A stretch of 64,000 bases of DNA from Dirofilaria immitis (lineage: Eukaryota > Nematoda > Chromadorea > Rhabditida > Onchocercidae): contig JAKNDB010000085.1 in NCBI GenBank assembly GCA_024305405.1, positions 868,001-932,000 on the forward strand. Reading direction: 5' to 3'. Shown piece by piece: positions 30,401 through 42,940 of the stretch. The position numbers were made by a program, and so were the translations under genes. Under the pieces are notes generated by a model. That model saw only the letters and a program-made list of their open reading frames with translations. It did no database searches and had not been told where the DNA came from. How positions within the stretch are numbered: the stretch's first letter is position 1; each line of letters opens with the position of its first letter.

Positions 30401-32123
30401 CTTTAGAATAAAAATCAGCTACCAAATTTGCTCAAATCTAAGTTCATTTTTATTTTATAAAACCATTTATTATTACTTTTTCGCTTTGATCTATTTTCAA
30501 TTTAATCTAACAATTTATAACTACTATGTCATACGAAGAAATCAAATATACATCAAAATCAAATAAAATCACATGCCTGAGTGAGGATTTTTTCAACTTC
30601 ATTTTTCTTCACAACAAACTGTCCCACTGTTGAATGGTCTGGTTTGAATCCTAAATTGACATAGAATGTGATTTAAAAAAAATTATCCTATTATTTTACC
30701 CAATTTCTTCGGTAGCAGTCTGTAAGGAATGAGAGAAGGTAAATTGATAGATCAAAATAAAGGCTTATGTCTCACTATGTTCCAATAAGAATTTTCTCAA
30801 CTTCAGTTGTCACCAAATACTGTTAAGTCTAGTTAAATAAAATTCATTATTGAGTACTTCCGACTTTAATTATAATTCGAAGAAATGATATAAAAACGCT
30901 TCTGTAAGAGGAGATGAAATCCTTTCAGAATCAGGAATGATTCTCGTTATACCAATAAAAGTTCCAAAATTATTCTTTCCTTTTTTCTATTTTGTTTTTA
31001 GTGAAAAAATGGCTTATTAACGGAAAATAAATTAAAATATGGATATCCATTTACCGATATAAATCAACTGATCAGTTCCTTCAATTAATTGAAACCTTTT
31101 GGCTTTCCTTTTGAAACAATCGATGCGATGCTTTAGATGGCCTTGAAGACGTTTAGGAATTTCTTTGTTACGATGATAACGTACCAATTCCTCATAAGCT
31201 TCATTAGTGAATCCACCATATATGCATCTGCAAAATCAGAAACTTATTTTACAGAAATTGAAGACTTATAATTTTCTTTGATCAGTAACAATTCATTTAT
31301 ATAATAGTAAGTTAAAATTGTATGATATTTCAGGAATCGTCATTTGAGTACTTTTAAACTATTAAAACCTTATATCGATAAACGCCTTTTAACAATGAAA
31401 TTTCTAAGAAATCTAATGTTTAATATTTAGAAGTTCGATTCTCGTGTGCAAATGTTATATGTTAACTTTCAAAAAAATGACTATATTTCATCAGTGCATC
31501 ATAAGACAACAATATAATAGCATTCGTTTTTTGAAATTAGGTTGGGAAGAAATACTGTATTTTAATCTGTCATTCACTTAGATAAAAACAACCAATTAGT
31601 GATATTTTCAGATTGATTTGAAATCCTTATTTGCTAATTTATATGACACCCAACTACTAATATTATTAATGGATAATAAATTAAACAGACATATTCAAGA
31701 TGAGAGTTACGTTGCAAATGAGATATTCTAAGATCGGAAGACAGTGTGGCCCAAATCTATTTCTAATCATTTCTTGCTTAATAAACATTATAAACATTAG
31801 ATTTTTCATTTGCTTCCTATGGAATTATAAGAATATCATTTCATATTTTTATGTTTATTTTTTTGCTTTAGTACGCACAGTCATCCTAAAAGAATTCCTT
31901 TCTATCCAATTCACTGCGTATTCAAAGCACACAACAAACTTTCAGCATTACATCTGCTTCTGTGGTTGAAAAAAATGATACAGTTTTGATTAACTGATAA
32001 ACAAAATGTTTTATAAAAATTGGACTTCTTCTCATCCGAATTTGAATCTGTCATCAGTGCCACTTCCAAATCTTCTGATTCTTTTTCAAACTTTGAGCTC
32101 ATTCTGCTGCCATCATCACTCAT
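27469..32123 (-). CDS. Zinc-binding protein B of a tandem pair: integrase-type H2C2 domain without catalytic core + shared C-terminal zinc ribbon
   Basis: Eleven exons: 32026-32123, 31055-31227, 30577-30650, 30168-30365, 29865-29904, 29579-29682, 29352-29436, 28970-29085, 28361-28512, 27708-27863, 27469-27592; 1320 bases, 439 residues, all in phase. Residues about 33-90 (YEELVRYHRNKEIPKRL ... KRKAKRFQLIEG) form the lead-in usually found before integrase zinc domains. Residues about 115-150 carry AHLESNHGG ... FYWNSITSDVEQF ... CPRC, the H-x4-H...C-x2-C integrase_H2C2 pattern of retroelements. No DDE core, reverse transcriptase or protease follows; instead come acidic linkers, a TWKFARS motif, FRVRPSQPVFNRSHLAEW, and C-terminal ECIIETDRKYFMVEAEQLL with CSGCGEK and CSKCEQTVWFG. 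This suggests a domesticated, host-maintained DNA-binding protein (inference). The intron 30366-30576 appears to begin with GC rather than GT. Confidence 0.8.
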
Positions 32124-32136
32124 TATTAACAAACAC

Positions 32137-32138
32137 CT
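32137..32138 (-). promoter_or_regulatory. Candidate SL trans-splice acceptor, gene 27469-32123
   Basis: Minus-strand GTTTATAG ends 13 bases before ATG 32123, which opens MSDDGSRMSSKFEKE. The upstream flank shows no matching coding exon. Confidence 0.4.
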
Positions 32139-35100
32139 ATAAACAAACCGTGAATTACAGCGCCTACATAATCTGCAATTAAGCAAATCATTACTTGAAT
32201 TATGCCACTCAACAATCAATATTCTGCAATATTTCTTAATAGTTCTTTCGGAAACAGTACGTTAATAACGAATGCTTATTTAGCTGATTAACAAACGTCC
32301 ACATATTCTTTAAATTATAAATATCTCTACATAATGCTATAAGAATTTACATAAATATCAAAAAAAAACTTCAATAACGATATTACAAATGTTTCTCTAG
32401 ACATTTTTCCTATATCAAATCAAACTGTCCTTAATGTAGTAACTATAAAATTATGAATCGGCTTGTAAAAACTTAGTACGCCGAGAATAATGATAAACTG
32501 CAACCAAGTTGTAAGTAGCATTACATCAACAAAGGCTTAACTATAGTCACATAGCAAAAATTTTTGTATTCAAATGTTGTTACAAAAATTAAACGCTTAT
32601 CTATGACTGTAATAGCATCAAATACATGATAATGGGGAATGATTACCTTCATGGTATCTGCCCGGATTTCCCACAGGCAACACCAATTTGGAGTCTTTAG
32701 CGTATATCATGTAACATGATCTCCGACGTAATAACCGTAAGAACTTGGCATAGTTTCTTAACGAAATATAAGCCACACGTTTATTGTCCTACGTAAACGC
32801 ATCCACATTTCTAACGTGAAATGGAGAACTTTTAACGGGTTAAATCCCATAATGGCGTCATTAAATTAGGATTGTGGCCGCGGGAAATCCGGCTGCTTGA
32901 GCACCACCTGATTGCTTAGCCATGCTTTCTGTCAACCTTTGTTACTATTTGCTTAAGTCGTCTAGCGTACACTGCGCAAACACGTGAAAGTTACGTTTAA
33001 ATAAAAGAATTTTCAATGTCGATGAATTTGTCACGAAAATCGATTACTCCATCACGTGCGAGCGAATAGCTAGTTAAGAGACGCACTGAAATTCTGTGTC
33101 CAATTATTTCATCAACTTGACTGAAAAATTTCGTTACATAAGTTGCGACCATTGATAAAAGCGAAGCGTATAGTAACTAATTTGTAGGAAAATATACGGA
33201 GATGCGGAATGTCCGCTCCACTTTTTCTTTTCTTTTCGGGCCAATTTTTTTGTTCGATAACTATCCTGGTAATCAATCCATCTAATCAGTCTTATTGACT
33301 TGTACTTAATCATACTAAGTTTTAACTCATCTTCTGATCAATTGTTTTTATGTTAATCTATCATTCGATTTTCTATCGATTCTTCATTTCGTCAATTATA
33401 TCGATTTCTTCATCCGATTTATCAATCGCTGAATTTTTCTAGTCAGTTGTTTATTTATTTGCTCCAGTCGATTCTCCTTCGATTTTTCCGACTGATTCTC
33501 GCAAAGGATTTTGATATGTTTTGTTTAGTATCTTCGATCAGTTCTTCTGTTTTTTCTCCATGATTAAGAAATTTCTAATCAATTTTTAAATGAATCGTTC
33601 GTATCGATCCTGATCATCTTTGAAATCAGATCTTTTCGTTGGTACAATTTTTATTGATTTTTATCGATTGACTTTTATTTTACATTCTATTTTTTCAGAC
33701 ATTTTTCCATTTAGACTGTTTTCATAAGTTTTTCTACGATTTATTTTCAGAAACCAATGCTATAATTTATGTCATAATTTCGGCATAAACAATTCGACTG
33801 ATCGATCGTTTTAAAGCTTATGCGGAAATGCGGCCTTTTGAAATGAAGCGAATTCGTTCATTTTACAGTTTATCTAGGAAGATTTATAATTCTTAACGCA
33901 AAGCTTGTTTCCATTTTCTAAACACTGGAATGATAATTCAGAAGGCGAAATTTCAGGGAAAGATAGTTTAGCTTTTATCATATATTGCTAGTAAGAATAA
34001 CTTTTGTTTTTGATTTTTCATTATAACTCACTTTTTGTCAATTTTATTTTGTTCGAATTCTTTTTTCTGTCACTCTTTTTTTATTTCTATCACATCATTT
34101 CCTTATTGCTGTTCGATTTTTGTTCATAATTTTAATGCATCGAATCGAAGTAATTGTTTTATTGATTTTTTTTGTAAATAAATTTTTCCCTATTATATTC
34201 CTTTCATCTCCCTTCTTCTTTATTTCTCCTTCCCTCCTTCTATCTCTCTCCCTCTCTCTGTTAGATGTAATATTTCCATGATAATGTCCTAATTTAAAAT
34301 ATCAATTTTTCGTTTTGAAATCGAAGTTGGAAAAAAGTTAAAGGAATTTTCTGTTATTTTTGAAATTTCATTATTTAGATCAAAAAAATCGCTTAGAATG
34401 GAACATTCCGTTTAATAATATATAAAACTTTGCACATCGATTTGTCTGAAAGATATCAACTTTTTAATTCATCGTATCTAACCCTTTAATTCGGCGATAT
34501 GACGACAAAATTTAAAGGGGCGAGCAATATCGAGAGCATCTTTTAAGTTTAACAGTCTTCAAATTCCAACTCTTAAATTTAATTTTGACGAGTTGATTGA
34601 TTCATTTATTGAATTATCATAATTTTCCTGTTTCAAAATGTAGTTTTTGGTAACATTTTCGAAAAATTACATTTATTTTTCATCATTATTGTATCATTCG
34701 CTAATAAAATTTGAAAGCTGATGAAGCAAATAACATAAATTAATTCTAAAAATAAGAAAGCTTTTTTTCAACTTTCAATCTACTTTTCCTATTCTTATCT
34801 CTCTTTTATAATGGGGATAATGTAAGTGAGAGTTCATTTCAGAAAAATGATTGAAATCGAAAAAATATATACATCATAACATTTTCGAGAAATTACATTT
34901 ATTTTTCATCATTATCGTATCATTCGCTAACAAAATTTGAAAGCTGTTTCTAAAAGGTTGAAATTGTCAAGCAAATGATAAAAAAATAAGACATAAAGTT
35001 TGTAAATTTTGCAGCAAAAGTAAACAAAATTTTTAAATGATAAATAGAGAAGTGTAAATAAAATTTGCTGTATACAATGAAAATGATAAATAGATAACGA

Positions 35101-35943
35101 TGTGCAGTATGCTAAAAAATTATCTCTTCAAATTTATAATATTATCAAAAATTATCTCCATGATATCTCATCTGAAATATATTTCGAAATTTTAAAATTT
35201 TCCCAGTTTTTTTCTTAAAAATATACGATACCATATAAAAAATGATGATTTTTGAATGATGGAACGTATCATTTAAGAAATATATTATGATAATGCTATC
35301 ATGATTTAGGCATGATAGTTTAGAATTATATTACAGCAAAGATGATATGACAAGAATTCTAGGGAATGATTACATTTATGAAATTAATAATTTCAAATCT
35401 TCTTGTCATATCATTAAAAGAACTTATCAGAAAGGATAGAATAAAATTTGAAACTAACTAAATTAGTCATTTAAGATGAAATAAAATCAATTCAATTTAT
35501 TTCATATCAAATTAATCAATCATTTAGAAAATCAAATCATAAAAAATTTATGAATAATTATGTATTCCTTTATTAAGAGGAAAAAAAAAGTTACGAAAAG
35601 AAACTTTTTATTTCATTTAGTATAGTAATTTAAATCGAAATTATTATAACGAAGTAATCAGAAATTGAACACAGAAATTAGATGTTTAATATAGTTCTAT
35701 CTAATAATATATATTTCAAAAAGAAACAACTAATAATTATATATTTTATGATTATTTTGATATGATTAACGAAATAAATAATTAATCAAAAGATATAATT
35801 ATGCAAAAAAAAATTTCGTAATAAAATTCATTTTTCTTATTAATACGAAAAAATAAATTATGCAAAAAGTAAGGTAAAAAAAAAAAAAAAACGAATTATT
35901 AAATACTGAAAAAACTTTCATCAATTTAATAAACAAATAAACA
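32139..35943. other. Gene-free divergent interval of about 3.8 kb
   Basis: The minus-strand gene at 27469-32123 and the plus-strand SSP gene start on either side, so the interval should hold both promoters. The part 32640-33230 is relatively G+C-rich and lacks the AT runs typical of this window, a plausible promoter. From 33290 to 33680 the sequence is dense in TTATCGATTT/TCGATC words (low-complexity), and 34190-34265 is a CT-rich tract (TCTCTCCCTCTCTCTG). Before the SSP start, 35870-35943 is A-rich. No exon chain was found. Confidence 0.45.
34645..34945. repeat. Direct repeat of about 70 bp, two separated copies
   Basis: Copies at about 34650-34718 and 34878-34946 share ACATTTTCGA, AATTACATTTATTTTTCATC, GTATCATTCGCTAA and AAAATTTGAAAGCTG, with only three or four differences over about 70 bases, and lie about 228 bases apart in the same orientation. 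Confidence 0.85.
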
Positions 35944-36922
35944 ATGTTAACAGTTCAACCACGTGCCGTACAAATTCGTGCATCAGGTGGTAAATGCGTG
36001 CATAAACTTGTTAATACAAGTTTAGCACGTTTAGCGTTTAAAATTAAATCAACAAATAATGATGTTTATCGTTTTAAGCCTGTTTATGGTTTCATTGAAC
36101 CACAAAGCTTACATCCTCTTCTAATACAAAAATTACCTGGTGATATACGAGATGATACATTTATTGTACAATATGCTGAGGTTATTTGTTATGTTTTGTT
36201 TTGTTTATTTATTTTCTTTTTCTTTTTTGATTTAATTTAATTAATTAACACTTAACTAATGAGGTGTATGATTTTAAGATTGTTTATATAATTTTTAAAC
36301 TTATATTTTATGCTCATAATGTTTTTTTTTTAGAATTTTCTTTTAATAATTTTTTAATCAATATGTTTATTGATGGAATGAGAATAACAATAAAATTTCT
36401 TATTTTATTAATCATAATTTAAATAATCATTTGTTATTAGTTTAATACTATATATATTATCATTATTTTAGTTTTATATCATATATATATTATCATTATT
36501 TTTTATATTTATATTTCTCTAGAATTTTTCGTTCTTTTTTTTTTTAGTAATTTATGAATAAAATTTATTTATTTATACAATAAAAACCAAATTTTTTTTT
36601 CCTTTAAAATTACATGAATGCGCTATGAAATTGTTAGCTTTTGAATATTTCATTGTGTTTAAATTAAAATTTTAAGATAAACGCTGGTCAAGTCTGGAGA
36701 AGAAAAAAGTAGTATTGTTTGAAAATTCGACATATTTAATAATTTAAAAAGGATTTTCTAAATTATCCTATTTACAAAATAATCATACTGTATTATTTTA
36801 TAAAACTTAATCATATAATTAATTTTCTTATTTAGGTAACAGCTGATTGTACCGATCCGAAAGCACCATTTAAAATCGATGCATTACAAGGTGAAGTAAT
36901 TGTTTATGCGCATTCGGTATGA
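35944..36922 (+). CDS. ssp: SSP-like small MSP-domain sperm protein
   Basis: Two exons, 35944-36180 and 36836-36922, joined at GAG|GTTATT ... TTTAG|GTAACA in phase 0, give 107 residues, the normal length of the nematode SSP (sperm-specific, MSP-like) group. Such proteins are a single immunoglobulin-like MSP domain expressed in the male germ line; SSPs are the shorter divergent branch of the major sperm protein family that drives amoeboid sperm movement. Seen: VQIRASGGKCVHKLVN near the N-terminus, then SLARLAFKIKSTNNDVYRF (MSP core strands), PVYGFIEP, LPGDIRDDTFIVQYAEV, and CTDPKAPFKIDALQGEVIV close to the C-terminus. It is the only plus-strand protein gene here, lies tail-to-tail with AGGF1, and unlike its neighbours has no AG in the 30 bases before ATG, so it is probably not trans-spliced. 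Confidence 0.92.
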
Positions 36923-37883
36923 AGCAAAAAATTCATTAAAATTTATTGATCTTAAATTATACAGATATTTCCCGTTATTTTAATAAATTATTTAAAAAGT
37001 TGAAAGAAAAAAAACCAAATATTTAATTTCATATCATTTTTTGAAATCTGAAAAATTTGAGAATTCGTTGAATTAATAACTTAAAAATTTTTCTTTCAAA
37101 AAGGTATGCCACAAATAATTATTGCGAACGATCAGATATAGAGAGTTCCTTAAACTTTCTTTTTTTTTTTTTTTTTTTTAAATTATTATTTAATATAGTA
37201 GTTAGATGAAAATGACTTATCTTGAAAATATTCTTTGTGTTCTATCGCTATAACTGATATAATTATCCATGTTATGGAATAAATAATACTTAGTAATTAT
37301 AAAGTATTAAATCATGAGATATAGAAAGAGAAATGAAAAGATTTCATGTTTCTAATAACTGTTTTGATCAAGTTACTTTTGATAATTTCAAAAATGTCCT
37401 AGTATGCTCAGATATGGAAGCACACCTTTTGGATTTTTATTCGTTAACAATTTTTACATTCTTTTTATCTCTTCTTGTCTCTGTATAATTCAAAATGAGT
37501 TAATAGTTATGTAAGATCAAACGGTTATGCTTTAGAGTGTGAAAATGAAAGGAAAAACAAATATATAAGAAAAAGAATTAACAGGACGAAAATAACAAAC
37601 ATTCACCTTGAGAATCTTCAGATGTAAATAGCAGAAACCATAAAAAATTTTAGAAATAAAATATATTTAAGGAAGTAAAATATATTTTTTAGATAGTTTA
37701 AAATTATATAGGAAAATTTAAGACGAACAAACAAATAATTTATTAAGAAATTGTTTGAATATTCATTACTTAAATTTGACATAACGCAAAAATATGACAA
37801 AGTTTCGATTCAAAAGAAGTTAACAAAATACATGCAAAATAATAATAATAATTTGTAAATTATTTACATTTTAAAATGTATAA
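36923..37883. other. Convergent 3' flanks of the SSP and AGGF1 genes
   Basis: About 960 AT-rich bases between two stop codons facing each other. It contains a T run at 37163-37180 and otherwise no recognisable element; both polyadenylation sites should lie here. Confidence 0.45.
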
Positions 37884-40800
37884 TTACATCGTATCATCTT
37901 GACCATCATCAGCCATAGCAAAAATTTCAGCTTTTTGAAAACGTTTCCTTGTAATTTCCAATAAATGTTGTCTTTTGTCTTGCTTCTTTGATAATTCAAA
38001 TTTGACTTCATTTTTCAATCCAAGTCCAGCACGGTTAGGACGGACTTTACTAGTTAGCTGGAAAAAAAAATAATATAATCTGCAGTTCAAAGTTCGCGAA
38101 ATGAATATATTGTTAACATGAGCCTTCAATTAAACCATAAAAATAAATTCTTCACAGATCTTTGTTAGGATTTCTCTTAATCGGCAAGAAAAATAAAAAC
38201 AAAGGGAATTCACCGGTTCTGTAATCCCATCTTCTCTTCGTCCCAAACCGGTACCTTGTTTCCAACCCATTCGTTGAAGCATCCCAAATCCTCGATTACT
38301 TTCATTTAACATTTCTGCTGATGATGGAAGCTTATCAATCGTTGTAGCAATCATTTCTAAAATTCCTACTGAAATTTACATCACAGTGTATGTTATCGGA
38401 CTAATTTTATAATAGAACATAATTTTTTTCTGGAGTGTCCATCTATAAGTGAAACCTACTCGGCAAAGGTTTTGCCAAACAATTTGCATAAATCGATTTA
38501 TCTTTGTTCTCAGCATTATTACAAGAAAAATTTCGTTCCTTCTTTTGATATTTGCATCTGTAGCGTTCTTCTTCATCCTGACAAGAAAATCTCAAATTTA
38601 TATCACATATTTTAAAAAACTAGAAAGAAAAAGAAATACTAAAAGCTGAAATACAAAACAAAAAAATTATATTATGTACATAAAAGATGATATTCTCTTC
38701 AAATATTCTAATGCTGAAATTTTTTTCAAAATTGAGAAATCACACAAAAAAAGATCTTAAAACTACAAAAAAATTAAACCAAACCAAAGAGAACTTACAT
38801 CAAAAATGCCATACTCTTTTTCATACTTCGCAAATTTCTGCGTCGTAATGTCTCTTTTGATATTTTCCCAGCTAGAGGATTATAATCAAGTTCTGATATT
38901 ATGACATGGTCGGTTTTTAATAAACCTGGTTCACAGGAACCACAAGTATTCGTTCCTAAATGACTGAAAGTCTTGAGAAAGCGCGAAGAAAAATTTAGGA
39001 TAAACCTAAAAAATTAGAATCTGTTTTATTTCTAAAAATTTAGGCAACATTTTATGACTTTTTTCTGAATCATTCCTTCATAATCAAATATCATAAGATT
39101 TTTATTTTGCTGAACTAAAGTTAGAGATTTTATAACTTTTAGTATAGAATTTCATTTCACGTCAGACAGATCTCAATAAAAACTTAAAAATTATGACGTC
39201 AATAATTCAGTCAATTATTCTAATGCACTAGTTGTTTGATTATAAGACTCAATAAAAAACATGAATTAGAAAAACATGCTATCTAACTTTCAGTTTTCAG
39301 GTACCACAATAAACATAAGCCATTTTTTATAACTTGAAGTGTGAAATAATCGTGAACTTTCTGTGAAAGCCTAGAATTACTGATGTAATATTATGTATAT
39401 CATGAATTTAACCAGCGCAAGTGACTAGAAATCAGTTGCTTTAAAAAAATTAATTTAACAGTTTGGTTAACAGCTTAGGAAATGCATTTTCTATCAAAAA
39501 ATCTGGTGGTAAAAAGCTAGACTTTATACCGTAATGGATATGAGCCAAAAATTCCTGTTCACCAAATTGCCATTCATCACCATGATCTATAAATGCTACT
39601 TCATCCATATCAATCTTTATTTTATTACGGAATATCACCGGCTCTCTTCCTTTAACTGTCATAAAATATCTTTGCTCTGTTTCGTTGTAACTGATAACAG
39701 CACTATACTGCAAGAATATTTCAAGATTACTTCACAAAAGAGAAATAGAGCACATATTTTCTGTAACAAAAATAGTTTCTTTATTATCAATAAATGAAAG
39801 GATATCTTGTAATATTATGCAAACTAAAAAGCAGAGGTCAAATTTACTACTTGTAAACATGTTGTCTCAAGACAAAATTAAATTTTATTCGATTCAATTT
39901 TTCAGAACAGTCTTCATGAAAAAATTCGTCCTTTTCTAGAAAAACAATTAATCTATCCAGGTGATATCGATGAGATACGTAATTTTGAATGAAATTTTAT
40001 TGATGACTGACATTAAGGAATTTATTCAAAGTTTCAGAATCAATCAAAATTAAAAACATCATGAAATCATAGCAAAACTCACCTCATTTTCCGAAAACTG
40101 CTCTGAAGATAACTGAATCTCGCAATCGGAAGCACTTCCAATTCTTGCACCAGTAATTGTAACTACATGTAATGCACCACTAGCTTTTTCAATAATACGA
40201 ACACATGGAGCATAACCCATTCTTTCTTCTGCAAACCAATAAATAAAATAAAAAATCGGGCGAATTGGCAGAAGGCTTCTATTATATCATCATTTCAAAT
40301 TACCAAAATAAAATTTTTCAATTTAGAACTGAGGTCATCATGCTAACTTTCAAAATATGTTGTTTGAAAACATATCATTAATTTGGTAATTGAATTATTC
40401 TTTCAAATGATTATTAAAACAAACATTAACGTTACTAACACAAAACATGAATTTTCTAAGGAAAACACATGAAAATTAAGAAAACACTATTTAATTAACC
40501 TATAGAAATCACATACTCTTCTGTCAAACATAAGAAAAATACCTTGGATATAAATACTTATTTCATCATTCAATACATCACAATCAAAACTGTCGTTATC
40601 AGTCGTTTGCAAAACAATTTTCAGTAATGAATTCAAACATTCGAAAACATCTACTTCATCCTGTGTCATACCCGCAGCAAATGATTCGCCTAAAAATTAT
40701 TTAAATTAAAAATGATATTTAATTAATTAGAAGATATCGGAATGCAATACGACTTCTTTCCCTATCCGTATTAGTCGATAACAATAATAGGATCTTACTA

Positions 40801-42195
40801 TATATGTACATAGAATCTTACTATGGACATAAGAGAATATACATAGGTGTGTATTTTCTATTCTATCATCAGCTCAACTGTTCAATCGAGCGAAATTTAT
40901 CTATAAAGACACAAAGTTGGAAACAACTATAAAAACGGAGAACAACATTTTCGAGTAATAAATCATATCGTGAATGATAGTTATATCCATTTTTAAATCA
41001 TGTCTTGGATGACAAATTACGCAATATTTGATGAAAACATACCTAACAACGCTACTGCTTTCCGCTCAGCTAGCTTATCTGTCCAAGTATGTTCACAAGG
41101 AATTCTCGTGTAATATACATAACTATCTGCTTGATTATCATAGTAATAATAACAATTAGTCGACGGATGATAGAATAAGGCAGTATCCTGAAATTATAAT
41201 TGCATGAATTTTTAATCCTAAACTTCTAAAAGCTGAATCTACAAAGTTAACGTAATTACGGCTATAATCATAATTTAATAGCGGAAGTAATATAGTTCAT
41301 GTAATTGCAGTTATGGAATTATAATCATGATCACGATAAACGAAAATAATAAAGTCGTCATGATTACAGTCAAAATTCTAACGTTCGTATAATGATTACG
41401 ATAGAAACAACAATTTAAATCACAGTGACTGTGATTTAAATTTTGACTGTAGTTATGAATTTGACCTTAAAATGATAAGCTAATGTAACTGCGATCATTA
41501 TATAATAATTGCTTGGTACATGCTCCAAAATTCTGTGATCTCTTGACTGCAATATATATCGCTTGACAACAACAATTTTTGCATATTTTCTGGGAAATTA
41601 AATTTTTGTCGATAAAGTATAATTCTTTAAAATTAAAAACCGCAAAAAAAATGAATGAAAGAATATTCTTACCTGATCATAATAATAGCCTGTCATTGGA
41701 TTATAATACAATTTACAATCTTCATGAAATTCAAAGCCCTGAAGATATTGGTCGCGCAAGAATTCATTAGCAGTTTGTCGTAATACATCTGCGATTGACA
41801 TATTATCCTAAAAATGAATTTACACTGAAATATGCTGAAAAAACTAAAAACTAAGAAAATTTACACTTCTACTGCAGCAACGTTATAGAAAGTCGAAACA
41901 CTTTTGATAATTCTAAAATTTTCAATTCTCAAACTGTCGCTGATAATTCTGAAGTCATATTACATTTGATAAATTTGAAATTTTACAATCCTGAAAATCA
42001 ATATGAAACGATAATTTTGATCGTCGAAGTCTGACATTTGCTACAAGTAATCAGGAAATCTCACACGATAAATGTAAAATCACTTGAAGGCTATTCAAGA
42101 AACAAAAAAATAATAACCTGTTCAGCATCCGCTTCAATGGTAATTTCGGAGGTATTTGGTTGAATGAATTCATTAACATCCTGAAATATTTCCAT
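37884..42195 (-). CDS. AGGF1: AGGF1: OCRE + FHA + G-patch protein
   Basis: Ten exons: 42118-42195, 41673-41807, 41043-41187, 40543-40689, 40083-40228, 39530-39707, 38799-38955, 38460-38577, 38214-38356, 37884-38057; about 473 residues. The combination is diagnostic of AGGF1, a splicing-linked protein known in vertebrates as an angiogenic factor. Seen: an aromatic OCRE segment at about 50-90 (KLYYNPMTGYYYDQ, then LFYHPSTNCYYYYDNQ), an FHA domain at about 170-290 (VTITGARIGSASDCEI ... DHGDEWQFGEQEFLAHIHYG), the AGGF1-specific TCGSCEPG just after it, a charged linker, and a G-patch at about 385-416 (GMLQRMGWKQGTGLG), followed by RPNRAGLG and a basic tail. Exon 38799-38955 changes frame internally: ISKETLRRR matches the family in one frame and KYEKEYGIFD in another; one extra base, most simply in the T run 38835-38837, reconciles them. 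The start follows an acceptor-like GCAG by four bases (AG at 42200-42201). Confidence 0.9.
41412..41442. repeat. Perfect 15-bp-arm palindrome in an AGGF1 intron
   Basis: AATTTAAATCACAGT, one spacer G, then its exact reverse complement. It sits in intron 41188-41672 within a region of scattered TAATTATGATTACAG words, some inverted, so it may be part of a larger degenerate inverted repeat. Confidence 0.85.
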
Positions 42196-42867
42196 TCTTC
42201 TGCTATCTACTCTTCATGAATTTTTCTGCAAAAAAATTTTAATTATAAAAAATGATTTCTTTAAAAAAAAAAAAAAATTGATTAAATTTCGAACAAAAAT
42301 TAACCATTAAAATGCAAACATCAATGAAAAATATGAATGTCAAATAAGTTAAAAATGATAACACCACTTAATTAGTTCCTAATTTTTAAACGAAGAAATC
42401 AATTAAAATGAAATTAATAAGGTAAATATTCTCTGTTAATTAATGTAATTCTAAGTAAAATTAAACTGAAAAGAAGCAATTTATATACGCTTTTTTAATT
42501 AAACTTCGATTCTTTGTGAAAGTAAATTGAAAATTATTATGTTAAACCAACCTCATTAATTAATTCTATTTTAGATGAAACTATATAAAAGAACATTTTA
42601 GAGAAATGTAAAAGATCATCTTTCTAACAATCAAACAAATGGAGCAAATTAACGACATCAAAAAATCAAAAATTCGTTAAATCCTGCTACTGTTCACATT
42701 TCATGTTTATTCAAATGGTAAAATCGATTTATCATTTATAGTAGTATATTATTGGATCTTTTTTATCAAACTTATTCCTTGTATTACTAAAAAAAAAGAA
42801 AAAGAAAACAATCGATGTTTCCTTCTTGGAAGTGACGGAAAATCGTTTAAATTTAACGGCATCACAT

Positions 42868-42940
42868 AGCCCGATGCGGGGCTCGAACCCGCGACAGCCA
42901 GATTAAGAGTCTGGTGCTCTACCGACTGAGCTAACCGGGC
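42868..42940 (-). tRNA. tRNA-Lys(CTT)
   Basis: A complete 73-base cloverleaf on the minus strand: 7-bp acceptor stem GCCCGGT/ATCGGGC, D arm with box A TAGCTCAGTCGGTAGAGC, anticodon stem CCAGA/TCTGG with loop CTCTTAA (anticodon CTT, lysine), and T arm with box B GGTTCGAGCC. No intron. A TTTT run about 25 bases beyond the 3' end (plus 42838-42841) is a possible Pol III stop. It lies upstream of AGGF1 on the same strand. Confidence 0.96.

Noticed and set aside
30560..30576. GT donor at ACTCAGGCAT|GTGATT for the H2C2 gene
   Set aside because: It would leave phase 1 and shift the strongly conserved HLESNHGG exon out of frame.
27469..32123. Intact retrotransposon or endogenous viral element
   Set aside because: Only the zinc-binding H2C2 module is present; there is no reverse transcriptase, RNase H, protease, DDE core, LTR or target duplication, and the frame is divided by eleven well-phased exons.
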